Shown: positions 8,493 to 17,560, numbered from the stretch's first letter. The stretch: DNA of 34,174 bases from Planctomycetota bacterium (GCA_021790475.1 JAJYDU010000009.1:1-34174); one strand, 5' to 3'. Numbers and translations: made by a program. Notes: generated by a model from the letters alone, not told the origin.

Positions 8493-10997
8493 ATGTATGA
8501 ACGATTCACCGATCGCGCCCGTAAGGTGATGGCGCTGGCCAACCAGGAGGCCCAGCGATTCAACCACGAATACATCGGCACCGAACATATCCTTCTGGGA
8601 CTGGTCAAGGAAGGTTCGGGCGTCGGCGCGACGGTATTGAAGAATCTGGATATCGACTTGCGCAAGGTCCGCCTGGAGGTGGAGAAACTTGTCAAGAGCG
8701 GTCCGGACATGGTGACCATGGGCAAGCTGCCGCAGACTCCCCGGGCCAAAAAGGTGATCGAATACGCCATCGAGGAAGCCCGCAATCTCGGGCACAATTA
8801 CGTGGGAACCGAGCATCTATTGCTTGGTCTCCTGCGGGAACGCGAGGGCGTGGCGGCGCAGGTACTGATGAACCTTGGCCTGAAACTCGAAGAGGTGCGG
8901 GAAGAGGCGCTGAATCTGCTCGGCGCGGGGATTGAGTCGGAGGCCTCGTCTTCCGGCGCGGAATCCAAGGAAACCAAGTCCAAATCGCGCACGCCGGCGC
9001 TGGATTCGTTCGGCCGCGACCTGACCGAGCTGGCCCGGGAACGGTCCCTGGATCCGGTGATCGGCCGCGTCGACGAAATTGAACGCGTGATTCAGATTCT
9101 CTGCCGCCGCACCAAGAATAATCCGGTTCTTCTCGGCGAAGCCGGCGTGGGAAAAACCGCCATTGTCGAGGGACTGGCCCAGAAGATCATCAACAACGAC
9201 GTCCCCGAGATTCTGATCGACAAGCGGATCGTGGTGCTGGATCTGGCGATGATGGTCGCGGGGACCAAGTATCGCGGGCAGTTTGAAGAGCGCATCAAGG
9301 CGGTGATGAACGAAGTCCGCCGGGCCAAAAACGTGGTGCTGTTTATTGATGAATTGCACACGCTGGTCGGCGCCGGCGGCGCGGAGGGGGCCATCGACGC
9401 CAGCAACGTTCTCAAACCCTCGCTCTCCCGCGGTGAAATTCAGTGCATCGGCGCGACCACCCTGGACGAGTACCGCAAGTATGTGGAAAAAGACGGGGCG
9501 CTGGAGCGGCGTTTTCAGACCATAATTGTTGAACCGCCCACCAAGGAGGAAACCCTCGACATTCTCAAGGGTCTGCGCGACCGCTATGAGGCCCACCACC
9601 GCGTGCAGATCACCGAAGAGGCTCTCCGCTCCGCGGTGGAGCTGTCCACCCGTTATATCACGGGGCGCTGCCTGCCGGACAAGGCCATCGATGTCATCGA
9701 CGAGGCCGGCGCCCGCGTGCGCCTCAAGAGCATGACCAAGCCCCCCAACCTGGCGGAAATTGAGGAGCAGATCGAGCGGCTCACCATGGAAAAGGACGAA
9801 GCCGTCAAGAACGCCGATTACGAGCACGCCGCCGAGCTGCGGGATCAGGCCGAAGCGGTGCGACGCAAGAAAGATGAAGAGCAGCGTAAATGGCGCGAGC
9901 AATCCAAGGAAGTCGACGGCGTGGTCGACGAGGAAATGATCGCCGAAGTGGTCAGCAAGATGACCGGCGTTCCGCTGACCCGCCTGGAGAAGGCGGAGGC
10001 CTCCCGGCTGCTGGAGCTGGAAGCCGAGCTGCACAAACGCGTGATCAGCCAGGATGACGCGATCAAGGCCGTGTCGCGCGCCATACGCCGGGCCCGGTCG
10101 GGCCTGAAGGATCCCAACCGCCCGATGGGCACGTTCCTGTTCCTGGGTCCGTCCGGCGTCGGCAAGACGCTGCTCTCCAAGGCCATCGCGGAATTCATGT
10201 TCGGCAACGAGGTATCTCTTATTCAGATTGATATGTCTGAATATATGGAGAAGCACAACGTCAGCCGGCTCATTGGTGCTCCGCCCGGCTACATCGGATA
10301 CGAGGAGGGCGGCCAGCTCACCGAGCGCATCCGCCGCCGCCCCTATGCGGTCGTATTGCTCGATGAAATAGAGAAGGCCCACCCCGATGTTTTCAACATG
10401 CTTTTGCAGATCATGGAGGAAGGCCGCCTGACCGACAATGTCGGCCGCCAGGTCGACTTCAAGAACACCATTCTGGTCATGACCAGCAACATCGGCGCCG
10501 ATCTGATCAAAAGCGGCGGCATTCAGGGCTTCGGCTACTCCAAGCGCGACAGCGACCAGGGCTTCGAACAGATGAAAACGGGCCTGCTGCGCGAAGTGGA
10601 AAAATTCTTCCGGCCGGAGTTCATTAACCGGCTGGACGACACGATCATCTTCCGGTCGCTCACGCGGGAAGACCTCTACCTTATCATTGATATTGAGATC
10701 AAGAAGGTGGTGCGCCGCCTGAACGAGCAGGGAATCAATCTTCAAACCACGCCGGCGGCGCACGATTTTCTTATCGAGAAGGGCTACAACCCCGATTTCG
10801 GCGCCAGGCCGCTGCGCCGGGCCATTGAGCAATTCGTGGAAGATCCGCTCTCCGAGTCGATTCTCCGCGGCGAATATAAGGGAATGGATCGGATACAGAT
10901 TGACCGCGACGGCGATGCTTTGAAATTTATTCCCATCCCCGCCGCGCGGGAATCCGCCCCGGCCGCGGCAACCGCCGGTTCCGGCGGCGGGACATAA
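8493..10997 (+). CDS. clpC: ATP-dependent Clp protease ATP-binding subunit ClpC
   Basis: An 834-aa AAA+ unfoldase that feeds substrates to ClpP. Order of domains: two Clp_N repeats (about residues 1-145), AAA-1 with Walker A GEAGVGKT (about 215) and Walker [11 protein letters not shown], a UVR motif in the middle region ([16 protein letters not shown], about 435-450), AAA-2 with GPSGVGKT (about 552) and [16 protein letters not shown], and the D2-small domain ([15 protein letters not shown]). The UVR motif and short linker distinguish it from ClpA and ClpB. GIQGFGY corresponds to the ClpP-docking loop. The frame is open far upstream, but ATG 8493 ([13 protein letters not shown]) is the family start and has an AGGAG SD at 8482-8486. 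No zinc-finger C-terminal domain is present. Confidence 0.97.
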   Translation: MYERFTDRARKVMALANQEAQRFNHEYIGTEHILLGLVKEGSGVGATVLKNLDIDLRKVRLEVEKLVKSGPDMVTMGKLPQTPRAKKVIEYAIEEARNLGHNYVGTEHLLLGLLREREGVAAQVLMNLGLKLEEVREEALNLLGAGIESEASSSGAESKETKSKSRTPALDSFGRDLTELARERSLDPVIGRVDEIERVIQILCRRTKNNPVLLGEAGVGKTAIVEGLAQKIINNDVPEILIDKRIVVLDLAMMVAGTKYRGQFEERIKAVMNEVRRAKNVVLFIDELHTLVGAGGAEGAIDASNVLKPSLSRGEIQCIGATTLDEYRKYVEKDGALERRFQTIIVEPPTKEETLDILKGLRDRYEAHHRVQITEEALRSAVELSTRYITGRCLPDKAIDVIDEAGARVRLKSMTKPPNLAEIEEQIERLTMEKDEAVKNADYEHAAELRDQAEAVRRKKDEEQRKWREQSKEVDGVVDEEMIAEVVSKMTGVPLTRLEKAEASRLLELEAELHKRVISQDDAIKAVSRAIRRARSGLKDPNRPMGTFLFLGPSGVGKTLLSKAIAEFMFGNEVSLIQIDMSEYMEKHNVSRLIGAPPGYIGYEEGGQLTERIRRRPYAVVLLDEIEKAHPDVFNMLLQIMEEGRLTDNVGRQVDFKNTILVMTSNIGADLIKSGGIQGFGYSKRDSDQGFEQMKTGLLREVEKFFRPEFINRLDDTIIFRSLTREDLYLIIDIEIKKVVRRLNEQGINLQTTPAAHDFLIEKGYNPDFGARPLRRAIEQFVEDPLSESILRGEYKGMDRIQIDRDGDALKFIPIPAARESAPAAATAGSGGGT

Positions 10998-11042
10998 GCC
11001 CGCGGTGCGGACGCCCGCGGCGGAAAGATTCAGACGGGAGCC

Positions 11043-12146
11043 ATGATGAACCTGTTTCAGAAGGCACGCGGCGAATTCATCGACATTGTTCAATGGACCG
11101 AACCGGACCAGAGCGACATTCTCGCCTGGCGGTTCCAGCGCTACCACAATGAGATCAAGATGGGCGCGCAGTTAACGGTGCGCGAAGGCCAGGCCGCCGT
11201 TTTCGTCAATGAGGGTAAACTCGCCGACGTATTCAATCCCGGCATGTACACGCTTGCGACGCGGAACCTGCCGATACTTTCCACCTTGAAAGGCTGGAAA
11301 TATGGTTTTGATTCGCCGTTCCGGGCCGAAGTTTATTTTATCTGCACCCGGCAGTTCACCGACCTGAAATGGGGCACGCCGAATCCCATCATGATGCGCG
11401 ATCCGGAATTCGGGGTGGTGCGCATCCGCGCCTTTGGCACATACGCGATGCGCGTGAGCGATCCGGCGACTTTCCTGCGCCAGCAGGTGGCCACCAATCC
11501 CGAGTTTGAAACATTTCAGATTTCCGAACAGATGCGCGATACCATTGTCTCGCGCTTTACGGACGTGCTCGGCCAGGCGCACATACCCGCCCTGGAACTG
11601 GCCGGAAATTATGACAAAATCAGCAAGCTGGCTCTGGAGAAAATAAAACCGGACCTGGCCACGCTGGGCGTGGAGCTGACGCTGTTTTACGTGGAGAACA
11701 TTTCCCTGCCACCGGAAGTGGAGCAGGCCATGGATGTTCGCACCCGGATGGGCGTCCTGGGCGACATGACCCAGTACACCCGCTATCAAGCCGCCACCGC
11801 CATACCCATGGCGGCGGGCAATCCCGGGGGGATGGGGGGAATGGGCGCGGGGCTGGGCGCCGGCATGGCTATTGGTAATCAAATGGCCGGCGCCATGGCC
11901 GGCGCTATGATCCCCCCCGCCGGCCGACCGCCGCCGATACCGCAGGAAGATTCCTACTTCGTGGCCATCCACGGCGCCCAGACGGGACCGTTTGATCTGC
12001 CCACCCTGATCGGAAAAATCAAGACGGGCGATCTTCCGCCCGACACACTGGTCTGGAAACATGGCATGCCGCAATGGTCTCCAGCCCAAACGGTTGATGA
12101 TCTCAAGACCGCTTTTCCCGATCAGCCGCCGCCGGTTCCAAAATAA
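11043..12146 (+). CDS. SPFH-domain protein (YdjI/virion-core-like) with C-terminal GYF_2 domain
   Basis: A 367-aa cytoplasmic protein. Residues 1-240 are an SPFH/band-7 type domain of the class seen in Bacillus YdjI: the N-terminus with FIDIVQWTEPDQSDILAWRF, then VREGQAAVFVNEGKLADVF and PGMYTLATRNLPIL are characteristic. A Gly/Met/Ala-rich linker follows (about 255-295). The last 60 residues are a GYF_2 (DUF4339) domain (GAQTGPFDLPTLIGKIKTGD and WKHGMPQW), a presumed protein-binding module. The ATG at 11043 follows a GGGAG SD and lies 45 bases after clpC, so the pair is probably one transcript. YdjI-like proteins act with membrane-stress proteins in Bacillus; a similar role here is inference. 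Confidence 0.85.
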   Translation: MMNLFQKARGEFIDIVQWTEPDQSDILAWRFQRYHNEIKMGAQLTVREGQAAVFVNEGKLADVFNPGMYTLATRNLPILSTLKGWKYGFDSPFRAEVYFICTRQFTDLKWGTPNPIMMRDPEFGVVRIRAFGTYAMRVSDPATFLRQQVATNPEFETFQISEQMRDTIVSRFTDVLGQAHIPALELAGNYDKISKLALEKIKPDLATLGVELTLFYVENISLPPEVEQAMDVRTRMGVLGDMTQYTRYQAATAIPMAAGNPGGMGGMGAGLGAGMAIGNQMAGAMAGAMIPPAGRPPPIPQEDSYFVAIHGAQTGPFDLPTLIGKIKTGDLPPDTLVWKHGMPQWSPAQTVDDLKTAFPDQPPPVPK

Positions 12147-12161
12147 AACAACCGTTCACGA

Positions 12162-12198
12162 CCCGATAGCCATCGGGATGGGGCGTCGGCCCCACATT
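12162..12198. repeat. Repeat family B copy 1 (palindromic, convergent gap)
   Basis: Two adjacent hairpins: CCCGAT-AGCC-ATCGGG (12162-12177) and GGGGC-GTCG-GCCCC (12180-12193), followed by ACATT. It shares GCGTCGGCCCCACATT with the next copy. It sits in the gap between the convergent SPFH and delta-prime genes. Confidence 0.7.
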
Positions 12199-12235
12199 GG
12201 CTTTATTGCAGCGACCGTCGCCATCGATGGTCATT

Positions 12236-12262
12236 GGCCGATGGGAGCGTCGGCCCCACATT
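12236..12262. repeat. Repeat family B copy 2 (palindromic)
   Basis: The stem GGCCGA (12236-12241) pairs with TCGGCC (12250-12255) around an eight-base loop and is followed by CCACATTC. It ends at the stop of the minus-strand delta-prime-like gene, so it may act as a transcript end for either strand, though no T-run is present. Confidence 0.7.
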
Positions 12263-13518
12263 CAGGAACGGCAGCGGCGAATTTCCACTTCCAATTCCGT
12301 GGCGGTGGCGGCCAACAGAAGTCCAACATGCGCGTTCATATCCACCTGGCGTTGGGCGGTCTGGCACAGGTCCAGGCACTGCACCATCGCCGCCGGCGGT
12401 AAGGCCTGCTGCGTGGAAGGCAGCGGCGCTTCGATCGGTGAACCGATGGCGTACCGCAGCCGGTCATCCAGCCAGGCCGCGACAAACCCCAGCAGAATAG
12501 CCGCACCGTCGCGCACCGCCCGGTCTTTCGAGGAGAGCGGATCCTCCCGCAGCGCCATCCTGGCATATTGTTCCGCATAAGCCCTTACCGCATCCACCAG
12601 AACCATCGCGCCCGCCCGGCCTGTCGCCAGATTGTCCATGGCCAGCGATATCCTCTCGATACACTCAAAAATAGCGGGCTGTTTTTCGGCAGCTTCCCGG
12701 CGCCTGCTCCCGATCCCGAGAGCCGGCGGGGAACAGGGCGAGGCGTGCTCATCTTCCACGGGCCGCACCGGTTCCTGGAGCGAGAGCCAACGGACGGCCC
12801 GCCCCAGGCTGCCATCGGAAAGCCGGGCCAGCAACTTCGCCTGCGACTGCGTCAGGCCGCGTTGTACGAACTGCGGAACCAGAACCGCCGGCGGCAGAGA
12901 TCGAAACGACACCCATTGCGAGCGGCTGCGAATCGTCGCGAGAAGTTCCGCGGGACTGGTGGCGATCATCACCAGAAAAGATTGCGGCGGCGGTTCTTCC
13001 AGCGCTTTGAGCAGCGCGTTTTGCGCCGGCGGTTCCATCAGGTCCGCTTCGTCGATGATGAACCACTTGCCGCGGCCGTGTTGCGAACGTTTATACAATT
13101 TCGGTTCCACACGGTGTTCTTCCGAATCGTCACCGGTTATTTCGCCGCGTATCACGTCGATGCTCAGCGTGGTTCCCTTGGATTTGCCCGAACGATCATG
13201 GCAACGAATCAGGTTGCGGTAGATCAGGTGCAGGTCGGGATGCGCGTCATGGTCAATCGCCCGGCATGATTCGCATTGGTCGCAGGCCAGGATCATATCG
13301 AAATCCGGTTCCAGAGCGGGATTGAGCAAGCCATTGGCCTGTTGATTGCGCGCGTGGCGCGGGTTCTCGCACAGGCACGTCCTGGCCAGAGCGATGGCTG
13401 TCCGATATTTCCCGACACCAGGTGGTCCGGAGAAAATCCATGTCGCCGCCATTCGGCCCGCGGCGATCACGCGCTGGAGATGGGCGATGGCGGCCGACTG
13501 TCCCATAATGGAAAGCAT
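12262..13518 (-). CDS. holB: DNA polymerase III delta-prime-like clamp-loader subunit (AAA+)
   Basis: A 418-aa protein of the DnaX/HolB AAA+ group, which loads the sliding clamp. Visible features are the P-loop GPPGVGKYRTAIA, zinc-site cysteines (CLCENP, then CDQCESC after an insertion), the Walker B-like FIIDEADLM, and the LEEPPPQSFLVMIATSP and LLATIRSRSQW motifs of the sensor-1/SRC region. In the SRC-like position it reads IRSRS, as in delta-prime and DnaX. It is longer than E. coli delta-prime (334 aa), with insertions around the zinc site and before the C-terminal domain. The ATG at 13518 is preceded by AAGGA about 10 bases upstream and begins MLSIMGQ, as family members do. It is transcribed alone on the minus strand. 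A DnaX-type role is less likely because the C-terminal tau extension is missing. Confidence 0.85.
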   Translation of the reverse strand: MLSIMGQSAAIAHLQRVIAAGRMAATWIFSGPPGVGKYRTAIALARTCLCENPRHARNQQANGLLNPALEPDFDMILACDQCESCRAIDHDAHPDLHLIYRNLIRCHDRSGKSKGTTLSIDVIRGEITGDDSEEHRVEPKLYKRSQHGRGKWFIIDEADLMEPPAQNALLKALEEPPPQSFLVMIATSPAELLATIRSRSQWVSFRSLPPAVLVPQFVQRGLTQSQAKLLARLSDGSLGRAVRWLSLQEPVRPVEDEHASPCSPPALGIGSRRREAAEKQPAIFECIERISLAMDNLATGRAGAMVLVDAVRAYAEQYARMALREDPLSSKDRAVRDGAAILLGFVAAWLDDRLRYAIGSPIEAPLPSTQQALPPAAMVQCLDLCQTAQRQVDMNAHVGLLLAATATELEVEIRRCRS

Positions 13519-13714
13519 GATCGATTTTCCTTGTGCGTGTTTTCCGTTCCGGCGCGTCGCGGATATCCGATTCATAGCGCCAGGACGACGCATCCCAGGG
13601 CCATTGGCGGATGGGGATTTCGAATAGTTATCGGTACGCTCCCCGGGCCTCTGAAAAAAAACGCCACGCCTGCGAATATCGCGGCCCGGCTCCGTATCGG
13701 ATAAACTTGGCGCT

Positions 13715-14512
13715 ATGAGTCATGATGCTCCGCAATCTGTGGCAATATGTTATTTCCGCCCGCCGGTTGTGTCGATAGAACAAGCGATGATTACGCAGAC
13801 CGTTTGTGATTCTCGGCTATTGCTCGTCCTGACCGCCATCAAACCGGAATACGAAGCCGTATCTTCCGCGGTAAAACAATGGATCCATAATACACCGGCG
13901 GCGATGCGATCCAACGCCTACGAAGAAGTGGTGGTGGAACAAATCGGAATACGGGGCAAATCCCTGCGCGAAATTCTGACTCGCTATAGCCACAGCCAGC
14001 TGGCCGGAGTCATCATTGCCGGTGTGGCCGGCGGATTGGATCCCCGTCTGGGAATTGGCGACGTGGTGATCGATTCCGCATCGCAAGATGCGCCGCGCAT
14101 CGCGGAGTTCATCCATGCGATGTCGGGCGGACGGAACGTTCACATCGGTCCCATCCACACCAGCAAGCACATGGTGACTTCGCCGAGAGAAAAGAAACTG
14201 TTGTTTGAGAAGACCCGGGCCCTGGCTGTGGAAATGGAAAACAAGTACACGCGCATCCTGGCGAATCGCCGTGAAATTCCCTGGCTGGGGATTCGCACGA
14301 TCAGCGATACCGCATTCGAGAGCATGCCCGCGCAGGTCGTGCGTTTTGTCGATTCGATGGGCGCCGTGCGGCCCTGGGAAATTACGGTCAGTCTCGCCCG
14401 CCAGCCCCTTCTGATTCCCGAAGTCATGCGGCTCGGCCGCCACACCCAGATCGCCACGCGCAAGCTGGCTGAAACCCTCGGCGCCGTCATTCGCAGCGGC
14501 TGGCCTTTTTGA
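13715..14512 (+). CDS. Nucleoside phosphorylase/nucleosidase-superfamily protein
   Basis: A 265-aa protein of the PNP/UDP phosphorylase fold. GVAGGLDPRLGIGDVVI is the glycine-rich phosphate/ribose segment, AVEMEN carries the ribose-binding Met-Glu, and RTISDTAFE carries the catalytic Asp, a set found in MTA/SAH nucleosidases, futalosine hydrolases and hopanoid-linked nucleosidases (HpnG). The substrate cannot be decided here; no menaquinone or hopanoid gene is in view. Two starts are possible, ATG 13715 and ATG 13787 (MITQTV). Neither has a clear SD, and the conserved fold begins at about residue 32, so the shorter form (241 aa) is also reasonable. It is divergent from the delta-prime gene and convergent with the UreF-like gene. 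Confidence 0.8.
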   Translation: MSHDAPQSVAICYFRPPVVSIEQAMITQTVCDSRLLLVLTAIKPEYEAVSSAVKQWIHNTPAAMRSNAYEEVVVEQIGIRGKSLREILTRYSHSQLAGVIIAGVAGGLDPRLGIGDVVIDSASQDAPRIAEFIHAMSGGRNVHIGPIHTSKHMVTSPREKKLLFEKTRALAVEMENKYTRILANRREIPWLGIRTISDTAFESMPAQVVRFVDSMGAVRPWEITVSLARQPLLIPEVMRLGRHTQIATRKLAETLGAVIRSGWPF

Positions 14513-14571
14513 ACAACAGATGCGCACAAGATCAGAGCCTGAAGGAAACGGACATCCCGCCCAAGAGAGGA

Positions 14572-15240
14572 TCAGAACCCCGGCGGCCTGGAAGGCCGCC
14601 CTGCCGGGGATAAGAAAAGCATAGGTTGGACCGCGGCGATTTCATCCGGTTCGCGATCCACAAAGCGCGGCGCCAGCTCCGAAACCCGCTCCAGCACATT
14701 CGCCAACAAACGCCGGCCCAGCGCTTCCTCGAGTGGTATCGCCTCCACCGCGGCGCTTACCATCACTTTCGCCGCCCGGAACAGGTACGTAGCGATCGCC
14801 CGCACCTGCTGCGACGTGGTTTCACTCACCAGCGCCCCGAACGCCACCGCATGATGCAGACCGCCGGTCCCGGCCAGCGGATCCATCTGTTCGTGCACCG
14901 CCGCGGCCCATTCCCACCGCCGCGAAAGCTCCCACAGATACGTTCCCATCTGCAGCGACGCCAGCCGCATAGGTTCCGGCAGACGCTCGCTCGATAGCGT
15001 CCGGGAAACTTCCGACATTAACCTCATCTGGCCGCGCCGTGCCGCGCGAAACGCCACACCCGCCGCGACGCCTTCCGAAGGACCGATTACCGCTCCCAAT
15101 TGATTCTCCACCAGCGCCGGGACCTGCTCGCCGCAGCGCAAATGACCGCCTGTAACGAGTTTGCGTATTCCCACACCATACGAACAATCGCCGCCGGCAT
15201 GGGCGGAATCAATCAATTGCAGCAAACCGAGCACGTTCAA
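14572..15240 (-). CDS. ureF: UreF-like urease accessory protein, isolated
   Basis: A 222-aa, mostly helical protein. Its N-terminal LLQLIDSAHAGGDCSYGVGI aligns by eye with the UreF opening (LLQLADSALPTGxFSHSxGLE). HHAVAFGALVSET, ATYLFRAAKVMVSAAVEAIPL and EALGRRLLANVLERV follow the later UreF helices, where the family has H.VVFG and NLVSAAVRLGPLGQ. UreF helps UreD/UreG deliver nickel to urease. The start is TTG at 15240, supported by a strong SD (GGGAGGT, seven bases before). The last dozen codons fall in a palindromic repeat (14582-14600), and the usual UreF C-terminus is missing. No ureABC/D/G gene lies in the window, so it could be a paralogue with another job. Confidence 0.6.
   Translation of the reverse strand: MNVLGLLQLIDSAHAGGDCSYGVGIRKLVTGGHLRCGEQVPALVENQLGAVIGPSEGVAAGVAFRAARRGQMRLMSEVSRTLSSERLPEPMRLASLQMGTYLWELSRRWEWAAAVHEQMDPLAGTGGLHHAVAFGALVSETTSQQVRAIATYLFRAAKVMVSAAVEAIPLEEALGRRLLANVLERVSELAPRFVDREPDEIAAVQPMLFLSPAGRPSRPPGF
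14582..14600. repeat. Repeat family C hairpin, copy 1
   Basis: A perfect 8-bp stem GGCGGCCT / AGGCCGCC closes a GGA loop. It overlaps the last codons of the UreF-like gene at its convergent junction with the nucleosidase gene. The same stem length and loop, with one compensated base pair, occurs at 21374-21392. Confidence 0.8.
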
Positions 15241-15274
15241 TGTTCGTACCTCCCGTTGCGACTCTTTCCATGTA

Positions 15275-15304
15275 ATTTTATCGGCACGGATCGGCCTTTC
15301 TCAA
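15275..15304 (-). promoter_or_regulatory. Candidate promoter of the UreF-like gene
   Basis: On the minus strand TTGAGA (15299-15304) is followed after 16 bases by GATAAA (15277-15282), or after 18 bases by TAAAAT (15275-15280). The transcript would start about 30 bases before the TTG start at 15240. Confidence 0.35.
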
Positions 15305-15331
15305 TAAAATAGAGCAATTATTAAAGATACT

Positions 15332-15359
15332 TTGCGATGCGGCGCATTTGTTTTATACT
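15332..15359 (+). promoter_or_regulatory. Candidate promoter of serA
   Basis: TTGCGA (15332-15337) and TATACT (15354-15359) are spaced by 16 bases, with four and five consensus matches. The expected start near 15366 leaves a leader of about 47 bases and argues against translation from the in-frame ATG at 15332. It is back-to-back with the UreF-like promoter. Confidence 0.5.
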
Positions 15360-15412
15360 TGCGGCGTATGGGCGGCGGACAGGACTGTCGATACTCCAGC
15401 GGGCGCGATGCG

Positions 15413-17026
15413 ATGTTCAAAATTCTGGTGGCTGACAAAATTGCCGAAGAAGGTCTGGCGCAGCTGGCGCAGCAGACGGACGTGGAACTAACCAACCATC
15501 CCCAGTGGAATCCTGGCGAGCTGGCGGGGACTGTTGGCCGGCATGATGGCGTGATCATCCGCAGCGGCGTCAAGATCACTGCGGCGGAACTGGCCAAGCC
15601 GGGGCGGCTCAAGGCAATCGCCCGCGCCGGTGTGGGCGTTGATAATGTGGACGTGGAAGCCGCGACCCGCGCCGGCGTGCTGGTCATGAACACACCCGAC
15701 GCCAACACCATAACCACCGCTGAACACACCGTGGCCCTCATGATGGCGTTGTCGCGCAAACTCGCCGCCGCCGACGCCCACGTTCGCGCTGGACTATGGG
15801 AGCGAAACCGGTTCATGGGAACCCAGTTGGCCGGCAAAACACTCGGCATTATCGGCTTTGGCCGGATTGGCCGCGCCGTGGCCCGCCGCGCGCTGGGCCT
15901 GGAAATGAAGGTCATCGCCCATGATCCGTTTTTCTTCGCCGAAGCGGCCCTGGACGGCCAGGTGGCGATGATCAAGGACCTTGATGCCTTTCTGGAACAG
16001 TGCGACTACATCACTCTGCATGTTCCCGGGGATAAGACGCGTGGGCTTATCAGCGGCGATCGCCTGGCGCGGTGCCGCCGGGGCGTGCGCTTCATCAACT
16101 GTTCCCGTGGAGGCGTTATTGACGAGATCGCTTTGGCCCAGGCCATCCAAACAGGGCAGGTGGCCGGCGCCGCCCTTGACGTATATGAAAAAGAACCGCC
16201 ACCCAGGGATCACCCGCTATTGAGCCTGGCCGATAAAGTATTGTTTACCCCGCACCTGGGCGCAAGCACCCATGAGGCGCAGACGGCCGTCTCGCTTGAT
16301 GCGGTAACGGAACTGCTGCTGTACTTGCGCGGGCGGGGGATTCAAGGCGCGGTCAACGCCGGCGGAATTGATCTGAATCTGTCCGGGCTGGAAAAGGCCT
16401 ACGCCGACCTGGCGCGCCGCATGGGTGTGGTTCTCGGCGCCATCGCCGAGAAAGGCTTCGATTCCATTACCCTGCGAACCAACGGCGAACCGCCCAAACG
16501 CGTCGCCGCGACCCTGCAGCGGCTGGCGGTGATTGAGCTGCTCAAGGCGCATATCGCCGAAACGCCCAATGTGGTCAACGTGCTGCATCTGGCCGAACAG
16601 CGCGGCATCACAATCCGCCAGGAAACGATCGGCCAGGCCATGCAGCGGGCGATCCAGCACAGCATTGAACTGGAAATCACCGAAGGCGACGCCCGGCACA
16701 GCATGATCGGGACCGTGTTCGCCGATCATCTGCCGCGCGTCCTGGCCATCAAGGGCTACTGGATGGATATGGTTCCGGAGGGTCCCATGACGCTGATTGT
16801 CAACAGAGATCGCCCCGGAGTGATCGGCTTCGTCGGCAATACGTTCGGCCGGCTCAACATCAACATCGCCGACATGACCATCAGTCGCAAGGGCGACAAG
16901 GCCCTGATGCTGCTCAAGCTCGATACGCCACCGAGTTCCCAGTGCCTGGCGGATCTGCGTAAAGACCCGGGTATCGAGGTGGTCAAGAGCTTTACGCTAC
17001 CGCCGCTGGCGGGCGGACCCGCCTGA
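15413..17026 (+). CDS. serA: D-3-phosphoglycerate dehydrogenase
   Basis: A 537-aa long-form SerA that oxidises 3-phosphoglycerate with NAD+ in the first step of serine synthesis. Substrate- and NAD-binding domains come first (GKTLGIIGFGRIGRAVARRA is the Rossmann motif), with catalytic Arg in NCSRGGVIDE, Glu in DVYEKEPP and His in PHLGAST. The allosteric substrate-binding domain follows from about residue 320, and the C-terminal ACT domain contains NRDRPGVIGFVGNTFG, the serine-binding type of site. Feedback inhibition by serine is therefore likely. ATG 15413 (MFKILVADKI) is the family start; the frame extends upstream to 15332, but that part overlaps the promoter. An ArsR-type gene starts 14 bases after the stop. 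Confidence 0.96.
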   Translation: MFKILVADKIAEEGLAQLAQQTDVELTNHPQWNPGELAGTVGRHDGVIIRSGVKITAAELAKPGRLKAIARAGVGVDNVDVEAATRAGVLVMNTPDANTITTAEHTVALMMALSRKLAAADAHVRAGLWERNRFMGTQLAGKTLGIIGFGRIGRAVARRALGLEMKVIAHDPFFFAEAALDGQVAMIKDLDAFLEQCDYITLHVPGDKTRGLISGDRLARCRRGVRFINCSRGGVIDEIALAQAIQTGQVAGAALDVYEKEPPPRDHPLLSLADKVLFTPHLGASTHEAQTAVSLDAVTELLLYLRGRGIQGAVNAGGIDLNLSGLEKAYADLARRMGVVLGAIAEKGFDSITLRTNGEPPKRVAATLQRLAVIELLKAHIAETPNVVNVLHLAEQRGITIRQETIGQAMQRAIQHSIELEITEGDARHSMIGTVFADHLPRVLAIKGYWMDMVPEGPMTLIVNRDRPGVIGFVGNTFGRLNINIADMTISRKGDKALMLLKLDTPPSSQCLADLRKDPGIEVVKSFTLPPLAGGPA

Positions 17027-17040
17027 GGATTGGAGCGATC

Positions 17041-17382
17041 ATGGCCGGACGGCGGGACAAACGGGTTGGCGGTCACAGGCGCCTGATCCGCAACGACCGC
17101 CAATTTGCCCTGATTTTCGCCGCTCTGGGCGAACCCACGCGTCTGCGCATCATGCAGATGCTTCCGCGCGAGGCTATTTGCCGCGACATGTACAATGTTG
17201 TGGAACTGGCCGAGGAACTGGGCCTGACCCAGCCGACGGTTTCGCACCATTTGAAAATGCTTCGGCGGGCGAACCTTGTCCAGTGTCGGCGCCAGTGCAA
17301 CAGCCTCTATTTTTACGTCAATCAGGCTGTGGTTATCGCCTGGCTGGATCAGACGAAATGCCGTTTCGGCTGCAGCGGATAA
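17041..17382 (+). CDS. ArsR-family winged-helix transcriptional regulator
   Basis: A 113-aa DNA-binding protein. ALGEPTRLRIMQML opens the wHTH and ELAEELGLTQPTVSHHLKML is the recognition helix, both typical of ArsR/SmtB proteins. Cysteines occur in AICRDMY, QCRRQC and the C-terminal CRFGC; CxxxC and CxxC-like arrangements could bind a metal or sense redox, but the canonical ELCVCDL motif of ArsR is not present. A GGAG SD lies ahead of the ATG, and the gene follows serA by 14 bases, so the two are likely co-transcribed. The target is unknown. Confidence 0.88.
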   Translation: MAGRRDKRVGGHRRLIRNDRQFALIFAALGEPTRLRIMQMLPREAICRDMYNVVELAEELGLTQPTVSHHLKMLRRANLVQCRRQCNSLYFYVNQAVVIAWLDQTKCRFGCSG

Positions 17383-17422
17383 AGATGGATGGGACTCATC
17401 CCAAAAAATTAAAAAAAAGGAC

Positions 17423-17450
17423 TTGCTATTGCCGGCGCCCCAGTTATAAT
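17423..17450 (+). promoter_or_regulatory. Strong candidate promoter of the zinc-ribbon gene
   Basis: TTGCTA (17423-17428) and a perfect TATAAT (17445-17450) are spaced by 16 bases. The start would be near 17457, giving a leader of about 100 bases before ATG 17561. Confidence 0.6.
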
Positions 17451-17560
17451 GATTCTGCCTGTGGGCTGTAGCGTCCGAGTTCGAGGTTGGCTGAAGCCAT
17501 TCCCGCACCGCCCATCGATTGTCTCACCCCCATTCTGGTTCAATACCAGGGAGCACTAGT

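Noticed and set aside
8817-11147. 776-codon minus-strand open frame inside clpC
   Set aside because: Antisense to ClpC Walker motifs over its whole length; typical shadow frame of a GC-rich gene.
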